Shown: positions 16,150-23,712 of the stretch, piece by piece | Layout: the number at the start of each line of letters is the position of its first letter | How positions within the stretch are numbered: position 1 is the stretch's first letter | DNA from: Sphingobacterium gobiense | Lineage (GTDB): Bacteria; Bacteroidota; Bacteroidia; Sphingobacteriales; Sphingobacteriaceae | Direction: 5' to 3' | Length of the DNA: 64,000 nucleotides | Assembly (NCBI RefSeq): GCF_002980575.1 | Contig: NZ_PVBS01000001.1 | Location: 1,426,001 to 1,490,000 of the forward strand | Program-made: the position numbers and the translations under genes | Notes under the pieces: model-generated | The model's input: only the letters and a program-made list of their open reading frames with translations | The model's database searches: none | What the model was told of the DNA's origin: nothing

Positions 16150-16731
16150 TTATTCAGGCTCTTTTCTCCACAATCCTTGTTTCGTCTCGCGTGCTCGTTT
16201 TTGCAGATCAATAAACTGCTCAACATATTTTACATTGGGTGGATAGGTATCGACTACGGCGTACCCTTGTTCGATCAAAGAGGCGTTGAGAAACGTCCCG
16301 TCTTCTAGATAAATATAGGCTAGCCTGCGCTTATACCGATCCATAGCTTGTACATCGAACTCCAGGCGTACCCATTGATACTCTGTTTTAGACCGAACGT
16401 ATTCTTTGGATTCGGAAGCAAAATATCCTTTCTTCTTCCAGCGGGAGTTCCTTGTTTCGGGAGCATCAATACCGATGAATCGTACTTTGAACGACTCCGT
16501 CCCGTTGTCTACCCAGAAGGTATCCCCATCGATAACTTTAGTCACGTAGGCAAAGCCTCTTTTCCAGCGTTTGTTTTTTTCTGCGCGCGAAGGTTCGCTT
16601 TCATGGAGTGCGCGAGTGACGTCTCCGGTTTCTCCTTTGACACTATAAACGTAATCTGACTGGCTCTGACAGGCTATACAGACATAACAAAACAGCACCG
16701 ATAAAACGGTAAAAATGTAACGGTTCTTCAT
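16150..16731 (-). CDS. Staphylococcal-nuclease-like secreted nuclease (thermonuclease family)
   Basis: A 193-residue protein with a hydrophobic start ending in CIAC (Cys21), so a lipoprotein signal is likely. Residues 60-190 form an SNase OB-fold: D68/D70 in VIDGDTF, R84 and D89/E92 in VRFIGIDAPET, and R135/R136 in DRYKRRLAY, equivalent to the catalytic R35, D40, E43 and R87. It would cleave DNA or RNA at the cell surface in a Ca2+-dependent way. A TATCTTTG -7 box lies only 4 nt before the ATG, and a strong terminator follows. The response regulator gene upstream is co-directional. Confidence 0.88.
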   Translation of the reverse strand: MKNRYIFTVLSVLFCYVCIACQSQSDYVYSVKGETGDVTRALHESEPSRAEKNKRWKRGFAYVTKVIDGDTFWVDNGTESFKVRFIGIDAPETRNSRWKKKGYFASESKEYVRSKTEYQWVRLEFDVQAMDRYKRRLAYIYLEDGTFLNASLIEQGYAVVDTYPPNVKYVEQFIDLQKRARETKQGLWRKEPE

Positions 16732-16755
16732 CGTGCAAAGATAGACTTCGGTGTG

Positions 16756-17427
16756 CTAAATAATGCCGACATCTTTACAATAGGCAACGAGTTGTTCATT
16801 CTTTGAAAAACCTAATACTGTACGCATGAGGCCTAGTCTTTTTTCGACACTACTGAGCCCCGAAGGCTTCATATTCTTCTCTTCCAGATAGGAAGGAATG
16901 TTTTTCTGTGGCACACCTTCTGCCAATAGGGAAATAATATAAACATCAAAGGCCGTGAATTCATGGCTATGTTTTTCCTTTAATGACTCTTTAACCTCCG
17001 GTGAATAGTAAGTTCTATTGCTATAAACAGTTTGTAAAGCTTCTTTTAGATGTTGTGCATCACGACGTGCCTTACGGACATAGCCATCAATAGTCTCCTG
17101 TTTAAATAGCTCGTCGATAATATTGGAGCGTGCTTCGGCTGAAAGTACGATTATTTTTAAATCCGGCTGTATTTGTTTTACCGCGTTAACGAGTTGTGTG
17201 CCGTGGGTGATCTGCTGTGGTGTATTGTCATCCTCAAAAATGAGATCGGTAATTAATAGATCATAGGGTTCGTCCTCGTGCAATGCCTTTTTTATCCAGT
17301 TTAATGCATGGTCACAGTAGTAAACATATTTTGTGTCTTGAATACCTAAATCATGCAGTGTTTTCTGAACAGAAATATTGGCTATTTCGTGGTCTTCTGC
17401 AATCAATACTTTTTTAAACATATGCAT
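16756..17427 (-). CDS. Response regulator with degenerate helix-turn-helix output
   Basis: A 223-residue protein. The receiver domain has E11/D12, the phosphoacceptor D61 (LLITDLIF), S (VLSA) and K118. The C-terminal ~75 residues (FTAFDVYIISLLAEGVPQKNIPSYL ... GLSSVEKRLGLMRTVLG) align in layout with a LuxR/NarL HTH but diverge in the recognition helix. It starts 6 nt downstream of the TPR sensor kinase gene, which is its obvious partner. Targets are unknown; the secreted nuclease immediately downstream may belong to the same transcription unit. Confidence 0.82.
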   Translation of the reverse strand: MHMFKKVLIAEDHEIANISVQKTLHDLGIQDTKYVYYCDHALNWIKKALHEDEPYDLLITDLIFEDDNTPQQITHGTQLVNAVKQIQPDLKIIVLSAEARSNIIDELFKQETIDGYVRKARRDAQHLKEALQTVYSNRTYYSPEVKESLKEKHSHEFTAFDVYIISLLAEGVPQKNIPSYLEEKNMKPSGLSSVEKRLGLMRTVLGFSKNEQLVAYCKDVGII

Positions 17428-17433
17428 CTTCTT

Positions 17434-19119
17434 TTAGGAAATGGGAATAGCGATTTCTATTTTCAATCCTTTTCCCAGTTCGCTAGCAAAAGTAATTTGA
17501 CCTTTTATATTTTTCATACGGGAAACCGTATTCTTTAAACCATTTCCTTGAGAATTTACATTTTTCATCCCAACACCGTTGTCTTTGTAGTAAATTTTTA
17601 AATGTGCATCGATTTTCTCAAAACGGATGACCACTTGATCTGTGTTACTATGTTTCCGCATATTGACCATGAGCTCCTGTAATACATGGCTGATTTCGGT
17701 TTTTATATTTTCGTCCACATCGTCCCAAAGTTGACTTTCATTCCCTACGATGAGTACTTTGTGTTGCTCATTGGCAAATGATGTCAAAAGTTCGGTTATC
17801 TGTCGGGCATAGGCCTGCTCGGCTGGTAAGGATTCTTCGGCTTCACAGGATATATCACGGGATTTATGGTAAACACCTTCCAGTTTATCCAAAATTCCTT
17901 CCCGATCGATATTTTCTTTGTTTTCTATTTCGCTCATCACCCGGTAGATGCCGTTGGCTACTACATCGTGAACTTTACGTGAGGTTTTGAGCTGGCTGGC
18001 TTTGATTTGATGCTGTGCTTCTAGCTCTAGGCGTTGCTTACGCTTTTTATACCAAAATCGGCCTCCTACACTGGAAAGTAGCAATAAAAACACAAGGCTT
18101 CCGGTAAAAAATCGTTGACGGGTAAGCCTGTTGATTTTTTCTGCATTTTCTTTCTGTAATCGCAAATTATCGGCCTTGTTTTTTTCTACTTCGTAACGTA
18201 TTAGTGCGAATTGATTCTTGGCTGCAGCTCGAGCTTGTTGCAAGCTGTCCGTCAATAACTGGTAGGTATGAAAATATTCCTTTGCCTTTCCTTCTGGACT
18301 CAGTTCAATGAGTTTACTTAATGCATGGACTTGATCATCGGGACTTTGTATTTTCTGAGCGGTTTCGTACATCTTTTTTGCATACCATAGCGCGGAATCG
18401 GGGCGTACATCAGCGTAATAGTCTGCGAGATGGACGTAACTGGCATTTAACCCCCATAGATCGTTTTCCTCTTTTCGGATAGCCAGCGATGTCAGCAATT
18501 CTTCCGCGGCTGGGTATGTCGGGTCAGCAAGCCATTTTGTTCTGGCTAAATTTGATAAGACGCGGGCATATTGTTTCCGATTATCCTTAACCTTATCATA
18601 GATATCCGCATAAATCTGTACGGCTTTGTCGTAATTTTTAAGATTCTGATAACAAATCGCCATATTGTTCTGATAGATTAGACCATTCAAAGAATCTTGG
18701 GAAAATTGGAGTGCTAATTTATAAAATACTAAAGCCTGTTCGAAATCATTGAGTTTTCCCGTCGCAGCCCCAAGATTGTTATAGTTCGTACTTAGGTATA
18801 TGTGATGTTTGGGGTTATTTTTGCTTAGATAATCTACTGCTTGCAAGGCAGTTTCCTGTGCGCCGAAGTAATCGCCTTGGTCTTTTTGTGTAATAGCCAT
18901 GTTTATTAGACAGTTTGCTACATTCAAACTGTCATTTGCTTCTATATAGACATCCTTCGCTTTATTGAAAGCAAAAAAAGCACTATCCGAAATTCCTCGA
19001 TCTAAGTATTCATATGCGCTATCCGTATCTGGATTATATGTAACCGAGGTTTTATTCTGATGGTTTTCTGAACAAGAAATAAAAACGAGAATAGCAATAT
19101 ATATAGGTAATGACTTCAC
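17434..19119 (-). CDS. TPR-containing sensor histidine kinase (lipobox N-terminus)
   Basis: A 561-residue kinase. A hydrophobic leader ends in FISC (Cys16), suggesting a lipoprotein-like or cleaved signal; residues ~35-290 hold about six TPR units in the periplasm; a transmembrane helix lies at ~337-353; a coiled linker then leads to the dimerisation helix with H384 (RKVHDVVANG) and an HATPase_c domain with DNGVGMKN and GNGLKNTVSRM. This is the NarL-type two-component architecture common in Bacteroidota. It pairs with the response regulator 6 nt downstream. Periplasmic TPRs imply sensing through a protein or peptide partner; the 51-residue secreted peptide just upstream is a candidate. Confidence 0.87.
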   Translation of the reverse strand: MKSLPIYIAILVFISCSENHQNKTSVTYNPDTDSAYEYLDRGISDSAFFAFNKAKDVYIEANDSLNVANCLINMAITQKDQGDYFGAQETALQAVDYLSKNNPKHHIYLSTNYNNLGAATGKLNDFEQALVFYKLALQFSQDSLNGLIYQNNMAICYQNLKNYDKAVQIYADIYDKVKDNRKQYARVLSNLARTKWLADPTYPAAEELLTSLAIRKEENDLWGLNASYVHLADYYADVRPDSALWYAKKMYETAQKIQSPDDQVHALSKLIELSPEGKAKEYFHTYQLLTDSLQQARAAAKNQFALIRYEVEKNKADNLRLQKENAEKINRLTRQRFFTGSLVFLLLLSSVGGRFWYKKRKQRLELEAQHQIKASQLKTSRKVHDVVANGIYRVMSEIENKENIDREGILDKLEGVYHKSRDISCEAEESLPAEQAYARQITELLTSFANEQHKVLIVGNESQLWDDVDENIKTEISHVLQELMVNMRKHSNTDQVVIRFEKIDAHLKIYYKDNGVGMKNVNSQGNGLKNTVSRMKNIKGQITFASELGKGLKIEIAIPIS

Positions 19120-19164
19120 TAGGGTTTGTTTCCACTAAATTATTAAGAATAATCGGTAAAACAA

Positions 19165-19186
19165 AAAGGCAGCGGATGCTGCCTTT
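19165..19186. terminator. Strong terminator after the 51-residue peptide gene
   Basis: Perfect 9-bp stem AAAGGCAGC (19165-19173) with GCTGCCTTT (19178-19186), 4-nt loop, followed on the minus strand by TTTTGTTTT. It separates the peptide gene from the kinase gene. Confidence 0.88.
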
Positions 19187-19193
19187 CAAAAAA

Positions 19194-19349
19194 TTATGGG
19201 TTATTTGGTTGCGACGGGCGCGGTGGACGCGGTGTATCTGTTTCTCCTCCGTGATCGCCAGACTGGACAGTCTGCTGTCCGCCTTTATTACCATTGTGTG
19301 CTGAATCATTTCCTTGTCCAAATAATAGAGCTAAAATTAAATACCACAT
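19194..19349 (-). CDS. Small Gly/Pro-rich secreted or membrane peptide (51 residues)
   Basis: The frame starts ATG (19347-19349), encodes a hydrophobic start (MWYLILALLFGQGN), then a hydrophilic tail rich in Gly, Asn, Gln and Pro (GETDTPRPPRPSQPNNP). It is followed 8 nt later by a perfect terminator, which supports real transcription. It sits between a two-component system and a divergent membrane-protein gene. The start resembles a signal anchor. No family recognised; similar short peptides with MWYLILALLFG starts occur in relatives as far as I recall. It may be a ligand or accessory of the adjacent TPR kinase, but this is speculation. Confidence 0.6.
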   Translation of the reverse strand: MWYLILALLFGQGNDSAHNGNKGGQQTVQSGDHGGETDTPRPPRPSQPNNP

Positions 19350-19764
19350 TTTTCAAAAATTTAAAAGTCAAAAACTTGGTAGGTCCTCGTGCCCTGTGCA
19401 CGGGATTGCTACGATTGTTTTCAGAAGGCCTTCTGAATTTTTGGGAAGTGGGAGCTTCTGTCGCGGGAGGCAATAACTGCTTCCCAAACCGGCTAATGTC
19501 TACCGCGACTTCTTCTCTTTTCGGAATCTCTTTCGTATCTTTCCTGGAAAGAACTGGTTGATGTTTCAACTGATTCCGAAAGCAAATTTATGACTAACAA
19601 AACCCTACAAGCCAATGTTTTACGATGTTTCCGACATTTCCGGAATCATTCCGAATATTCCGACACATTGCTGAAATTTCCGATGTTTTTACGTTGGTTT
19701 TAGGCTTGTTCGGTTTACGGATTTCCGTAATTTCCGACAATCTGATTGATTTATTTTTGTAATA
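19350..19764. other. Divergent intergenic region with palindromes and a phased TTCCG array
   Basis: This 415-bp stretch contains an 18-bp perfect palindrome TTCAGAAGGCCTTCTGAA (19420-19437), a CGTGC/GCACG hairpin (near 19388-19402) and, nearer the plus-strand gene, seven TTCCG boxes (19629-19736). An 87-codon minus frame (19306-19569) crosses part of it and overlaps the 51-residue peptide; it has no signal, domain or plausible leader and I do not call it a gene. Confidence 0.5.
19629..19736. promoter_or_regulatory. Array of seven TTCCG boxes with ~10-bp phasing
   Basis: TTCCG occurs at 19629, 19638, 19649, 19658, 19678, 19723 and 19732 (first base), spacings 9, 11, 9, 20, 45 and 9 bp, several as TTTCCGA. 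Spacing near one or two helical turns, immediately upstream of the gene at 19765, suggests repeated binding of a regulator on one DNA face. A TATTTTTG -7 box (19752-19759) follows. Confidence 0.45.
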
Positions 19765-20706
19765 ATGTTTGAAAAATTCCAAACGGCGGTGAGAAACGCC
19801 TACCTAGATTTAAAGAACGAAGGGCAGCTCCATTTCGATAGGGCATGGCCTTCTCCAGGAGAACTTAAGTCGTGGTGCTTAAAGTGTTACGTACAGGGGC
19901 TTAATCCAGATGATGAACTCGTGTTTATGCGTTTTTTTAATCGTGAACAGGCAACAGAGGATCTCGCCGCGATTATAGAAGGTTTTGATTTGGACAAGCT
20001 ACGTCCGCTGCGAAATTTTATAAGTGGTGATACGCAGAGAAGACCCGACGAAAATATTGTGAAGTTGCTAGCGGTTTTAATAGACTTTAAACCTCGCCCC
20101 TATAAAGCTTCCCACTGGGACGAACATGTATACACGGATAGTTTGAATAACGAAGAAGAAAATCCTTCGACAACAGGTTCGAGATACGGAGATTCATTTG
20201 CAGAGCCCCTTAGCACAGATGGAACTGAAAAGGAAGACCATTGGCCAAAAGCTATTGAACAGGAACAGGTTGAAAATCTGGAATATAAAAAGGCGCCGCT
20301 AAAGGCGATAGAAATAAAAAGAAAATCGAAAAATAACAAACTATTGTACGTGGGGGTCGGTTTAGCTATCGTGACGGTGTTATTTGTTGTTTATAATATA
20401 TTTACGCCTGCGAATTGTATGTGCTGGAATGGGGAGCGTTATGTAGAGGTGGATTGTCAGGATAAAGGACAGCCTTATCAAGTTATTGGGCTCGACAAAA
20501 ATAAATTGATCCATTTTCAGAAAATTACGCGTCCGGACACGTTGAACCGTGAGCATGTAGGAAAGGTTTGGTATTCTAAAATTAATAATGAAGTGGAGTT
20601 TTTTACATATCCGGGACATCACCCGATAGAATACGGTAGATCGCTAAAAGCGGCCACAGAACATATTATTGATAGATATGCGGGGGAAGATACAACGGAC
20701 GAGTGA
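19765..20706 (+). CDS. Uncharacterised single-span membrane protein
   Basis: A 313-residue protein. The N-terminal ~120 residues are soluble and helical (ELKSWCLKCYVQGLNPDDELVFMRFF, DLDKLRPLRNFISG), then a low-complexity acidic linker (~125-190), a basic patch (EIKRKSKNNK), one transmembrane helix (about residues 193-212) and an extracytoplasmic tail with CMCWNGERYVEVDC. Topology is probably N-in/C-out. I do not recognise the family. The layout (cytosolic module, linker, TM, small outer domain) resembles anti-sigma or transmembrane signalling proteins, without detectable homology. It has its own promoter region with phased TTCCG boxes and ends at a perfect 36-bp palindrome. Confidence 0.7.
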   Translation: MFEKFQTAVRNAYLDLKNEGQLHFDRAWPSPGELKSWCLKCYVQGLNPDDELVFMRFFNREQATEDLAAIIEGFDLDKLRPLRNFISGDTQRRPDENIVKLLAVLIDFKPRPYKASHWDEHVYTDSLNNEEENPSTTGSRYGDSFAEPLSTDGTEKEDHWPKAIEQEQVENLEYKKAPLKAIEIKRKSKNNKLLYVGVGLAIVTVLFVVYNIFTPANCMCWNGERYVEVDCQDKGQPYQVIGLDKNKLIHFQKITRPDTLNREHVGKVWYSKINNEVEFFTYPGHHPIEYGRSLKAATEHIIDRYAGEDTTDE

Positions 20707-20743
20707 TGTTTGTACAATTTGGTGCTAACATCGTTATTAAACA

Positions 20744-20779
20744 ACAAGGGGTCAGTTCGTCGACGAACTGACCCCTTGT
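20744..20779. terminator. Perfect 36-bp palindrome between convergent genes
   Basis: Positions 20744-20779 are a perfect inverted repeat (half-site ACAAGGGGTCAGTTCGTC, centre at 20761/20762). It lies 37 bp after the plus-strand membrane-protein stop and 27 bp from the stop of the TlpA-like gene, and would fold in either transcript, so it acts most simply as a bidirectional terminator. Poly-U tracts are weak on both sides. Confidence 0.7.
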
Positions 20780-20806
20780 GTGTTATTAAAAAACCTGAGT
20801 ACTGTG

Positions 20807-22285
20807 TTAACCTTTATGCGGTTTTTTTGCTGATTCAATCAGCTCGTGCATTTCCATTTTGATGTAATCTACATTCGGCGAAGACCCCGTTAGAAAATAA
20901 CGGATATTTCCTTCCTTGTCAATAATGAATTTGGCGGGAATACCTTTCACCCCGTACTGCGCCGCCATATTTTGGCCCGATTGCGGATCTTTCTGGTCGT
21001 CGTATAACACTTCGAAGGGATAGTTATTCTTTTCGATAAAGGCAGGAACTTTCGTTTTGTAGTCTTTGTCGCGCTCCCAGGTATTGATAAATAGGAATTC
21101 CACATCCGGATCTGCCGCATAGGATGCCTGTGCCGCCTGCATGCCTGGGAACGAGCGGATACAAGGTTGGCACCAGGTTGCCCAAAAGTCCAATACCACA
21201 ACCTTCCCCTTCAGGCTGGCCAGGGAGACTTTTTCGCCTTTCAGATTCAATAGCTCGAAGGCTGGGGCAGGTTTAAACGTTTCCATTTCTTTGATATGTG
21301 TACGGATAGATTGTTTCAGCTCTTCTTTTAGATTTGCGTTGAACCGCTCGTAGCCCGTCATGGATCCGTTGAGATCGGCGTAAAGTTTCTTCAGCTGATC
21401 TTCTACACCAAATTGACCTTTTGCGTAAAGCCGCGTAAGAATGTTGTACGCTTCCAGTTTACGATCTAGTCCGATTAATGACTTATAGTACACCGTGGAT
21501 AGGGCGTCCGCTTGCTGCGGTGCCACCACCAATGCCTTTTCGATCTGCTCCACTGCCTGCGCATATTGCCCTCTGTTTACCAGTATATCCACGTATGCTG
21601 ACATAGAACTGGCATAACCCATAGCGGCGAACCTCGCTTTGTTATCTTTCTGTTCTTCTGGCAAGGATATAAAGTAATATGCATCATCCATAGCCACCTT
21701 GAGTAGAGGAGTCGCATTCGTGGTATCTCCCTGAGCCAATAAGGTTGTTGCGACAGGTAGGTACCCGTTTCCTCGCCAGAACCGTTCCTGCATGGTTTCG
21801 AGATATTGGGTTGCTTTCGCTGCATTGCCATCTTTGGCGAAACTTTGCGCCAGTGTTGCAATGGCATAATCGTATGTAAGCCCTTCGTCGGGAAAGTTTT
21901 TAACCGGCCATTTTTTTAGCAGTTCGTTATAGGCCTTTTCTTTTGCCGCTGTTGTTTCGGCTTTGTAAAATGTGTTCTGGATAAACGCATCGCGTGTGAT
22001 GGCACCCTTCGGAAATTTCTTGACGGCAATTTTTTCCAGGTCTTGCACTTTCGCATCCTGTTCCAAATTGCGAAGTATATTTAACGTGGAGCGGTATTCG
22101 GCTTCCGTTTTATAGCTCTTGGCTTCCCCCACTAATGCGGTAGCTAAAGAGTCCTTCTGTGCTGCAGAGCCCTCAGTGATAATCGGAAGGTATTGCTGAT
22201 ACCGATCGGCTGGCTTTTGCTGACCGTAACTTACGGTGGCTGATAGCGCAAGGGCAAAAATTAGTGTGGTTTTCATATCTTTCAT
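20807..22285 (-). CDS. TlpA-like thiol-disulfide oxidoreductase with N-terminal helical repeats
   Basis: A 492-residue secreted protein (signal peptide to about residue 21, VSYGQQ). Residues ~25-330 are TPR-like helical repeats; the C-terminal ~140 residues form an AhpC-TSA/TlpA thioredoxin fold with WATWCQPC near residue 371 and cis-Pro segment GVKGIPAKFII. Both active-site cysteines are present. Such proteins follow SusC/SusD pairs in Sphingobacteriaceae and probably reduce or fold periplasmic partners. The gene begins 17 nt after the SusD stop and is the last gene of the sigma-FecR-SusC-SusD operon, ending at the 36-bp palindrome. Confidence 0.88.
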   Translation of the reverse strand: MKDMKTTLIFALALSATVSYGQQKPADRYQQYLPIITEGSAAQKDSLATALVGEAKSYKTEAEYRSTLNILRNLEQDAKVQDLEKIAVKKFPKGAITRDAFIQNTFYKAETTAAKEKAYNELLKKWPVKNFPDEGLTYDYAIATLAQSFAKDGNAAKATQYLETMQERFWRGNGYLPVATTLLAQGDTTNATPLLKVAMDDAYYFISLPEEQKDNKARFAAMGYASSMSAYVDILVNRGQYAQAVEQIEKALVVAPQQADALSTVYYKSLIGLDRKLEAYNILTRLYAKGQFGVEDQLKKLYADLNGSMTGYERFNANLKEELKQSIRTHIKEMETFKPAPAFELLNLKGEKVSLASLKGKVVVLDFWATWCQPCIRSFPGMQAAQASYAADPDVEFLFINTWERDKDYKTKVPAFIEKNNYPFEVLYDDQKDPQSGQNMAAQYGVKGIPAKFIIDKEGNIRYFLTGSSPNVDYIKMEMHELIESAKKPHKG

Positions 22286-22302
22286 TTTTTTGAATGTATT
22301 AT

Positions 22303-23712
22303 TTAATCCTCGTAACCTAAATTCTGTGTTAAGAGGTTATTAGCCAGACGTTGTCCATTTGGTATAGGAAATAGCACATCGGTAGCCTGCCAGTTTGGTT
22401 TTATAGGTGCAAGTACCGCTGTCGCGCGGTCTGTCCGTTTCAAGTCAAACCATCTATGGCCGTACTCACCGAAAAGCTCATGAAGACGCTCCGTTTCTAT
22501 GGCGGTTAGCATTTGCGTCGCCGTTAAGTTGCTGCTTACGCCTTCAAGTCCGGCGCGTGAGCGCACGGCATCGATATCTGCTTTTGCACCTGCACGATTA
22601 TCCTGGTTTGCTCTTGCTTCGGCTCGGATAAGGTACTGCTCGGCAAGACGCAATACGACGTGATACTCATTGCCTATTGTTGGGCTCGTAGATTTGTATT
22701 TGGTAATGGTGTAATATACCTTCTCACTAACAGTTTTAGGTGTTATCCAATTAAGTTTTCGCAGGTCTTCCTCGGGCGCCGTTTCAAAACTCTGGTAATG
22801 CCTGTCTGGTAAGGTGTACGCTGGAATGCTTGTCGCCCCCGCAGCGAAATAGTTTGCTGCAAACGTCGTTACCCCATTGATATTAGCCAGTTGAAAAATG
22901 ATTTCTCCGCTGTTGTTAGTAAAACTTACGGATGGTGCCGGCATACTGTACAGATCTGTGGCTGCCAGTACTTTGCTGGCATATAGCTCCGCATTGACAT
23001 AATCTTTACGGTATAGGTATACACGGGCCAAAAGTGCGCTGGCGGCATGTTTATTTACTCTACCCCGAAATGTACCTTTATAGGCAACATCCAGTTTGGT
23101 CTCCGCATCTTTTAAATCGCTGAGGATTTGTTCATAAACGCGATCGGTGGCTGTGCGCGGTAGCACGGCACTCTCAAATACCCCGCTATCGTCGGCGGTG
23201 TATAATGGGACATCGCCGTACAGGTTAACAAGATATAAATAGGCGTATGCGCGTATAAACTTTGCCTCACCGATTAGCTGGTCCTTTGTAGCAGGTGTTA
23301 GTGCGTTAGACGCTTCTAAGGCAGCTACGGCGTTGTTCGTGTTCTTTATCAGTTGATACAGGTTACTCCATACATTGTTAACAAGACCGTTAGTGCTTAG
23401 CAGACCATTTGTATAAAACTCCAACAACAATGCATCGGCACCATTATATTGAAGGTCGTCAGCAGCAACGCCAGTATATAGGGAAGCCATACTGGAAAGG
23501 TTTGCATTGTTTGCGTTTCCGGTTGCTGATACATATAATCCCAATATGACACTCTGGGCACCAGCATCCGTTAAAAAGCCGTCTTGATATTCAATCTGCG
23601 TCGGAGGTGCACCCAACTCTACAAATTTAGCACAGGAAACAAAAAGCGAGCTTCCTATGATGACAGATAGTGGTATGATGTTATTTAAAAATCTTTTCAT
23701 TTTGTTGTTCAT
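22303..23712 (-). CDS. SusD/RagB-family nutrient-binding lipoprotein
   Basis: A 469-residue protein with lipobox LFVSC (Cys27). The SusD-like N-terminal TPR region (GQ.VILGLYVSATGN, FIRAYAYLYLVNLYGDVPLY) and the C-terminal RagB region (VVLRLAEQYLIRAEARANQ, ERLHELFGEYGHRWFDLKR) are clear. It caps the SusC channel on the outer leaflet and delivers substrate. Its start overlaps the SusC stop by one base, a translationally coupled pair. No glycosidase is nearby, and a TlpA-like protein follows, which is more typical of peptide or other non-glycan substrates; the substrate is not identifiable. Confidence 0.93.
   Translation of the reverse strand: MNNKMKRFLNNIIPLSVIIGSSLFVSCAKFVELGAPPTQIEYQDGFLTDAGAQSVILGLYVSATGNANNANLSSMASLYTGVAADDLQYNGADALLLEFYTNGLLSTNGLVNNVWSNLYQLIKNTNNAVAALEASNALTPATKDQLIGEAKFIRAYAYLYLVNLYGDVPLYTADDSGVFESAVLPRTATDRVYEQILSDLKDAETKLDVAYKGTFRGRVNKHAASALLARVYLYRKDYVNAELYASKVLAATDLYSMPAPSVSFTNNSGEIIFQLANINGVTTFAANYFAAGATSIPAYTLPDRHYQSFETAPEEDLRKLNWITPKTVSEKVYYTITKYKSTSPTIGNEYHVVLRLAEQYLIRAEARANQDNRAGAKADIDAVRSRAGLEGVSSNLTATQMLTAIETERLHELFGEYGHRWFDLKRTDRATAVLAPIKPNWQATDVLFPIPNGQRLANNLLTQNLGYED

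Noticed and set aside
19306..19569. 87-codon minus frame upstream of the 51-residue peptide
   Set aside because: It has no signal, recognisable domain or conserved-looking pattern, overlaps the peptide gene and covers palindromic DNA.
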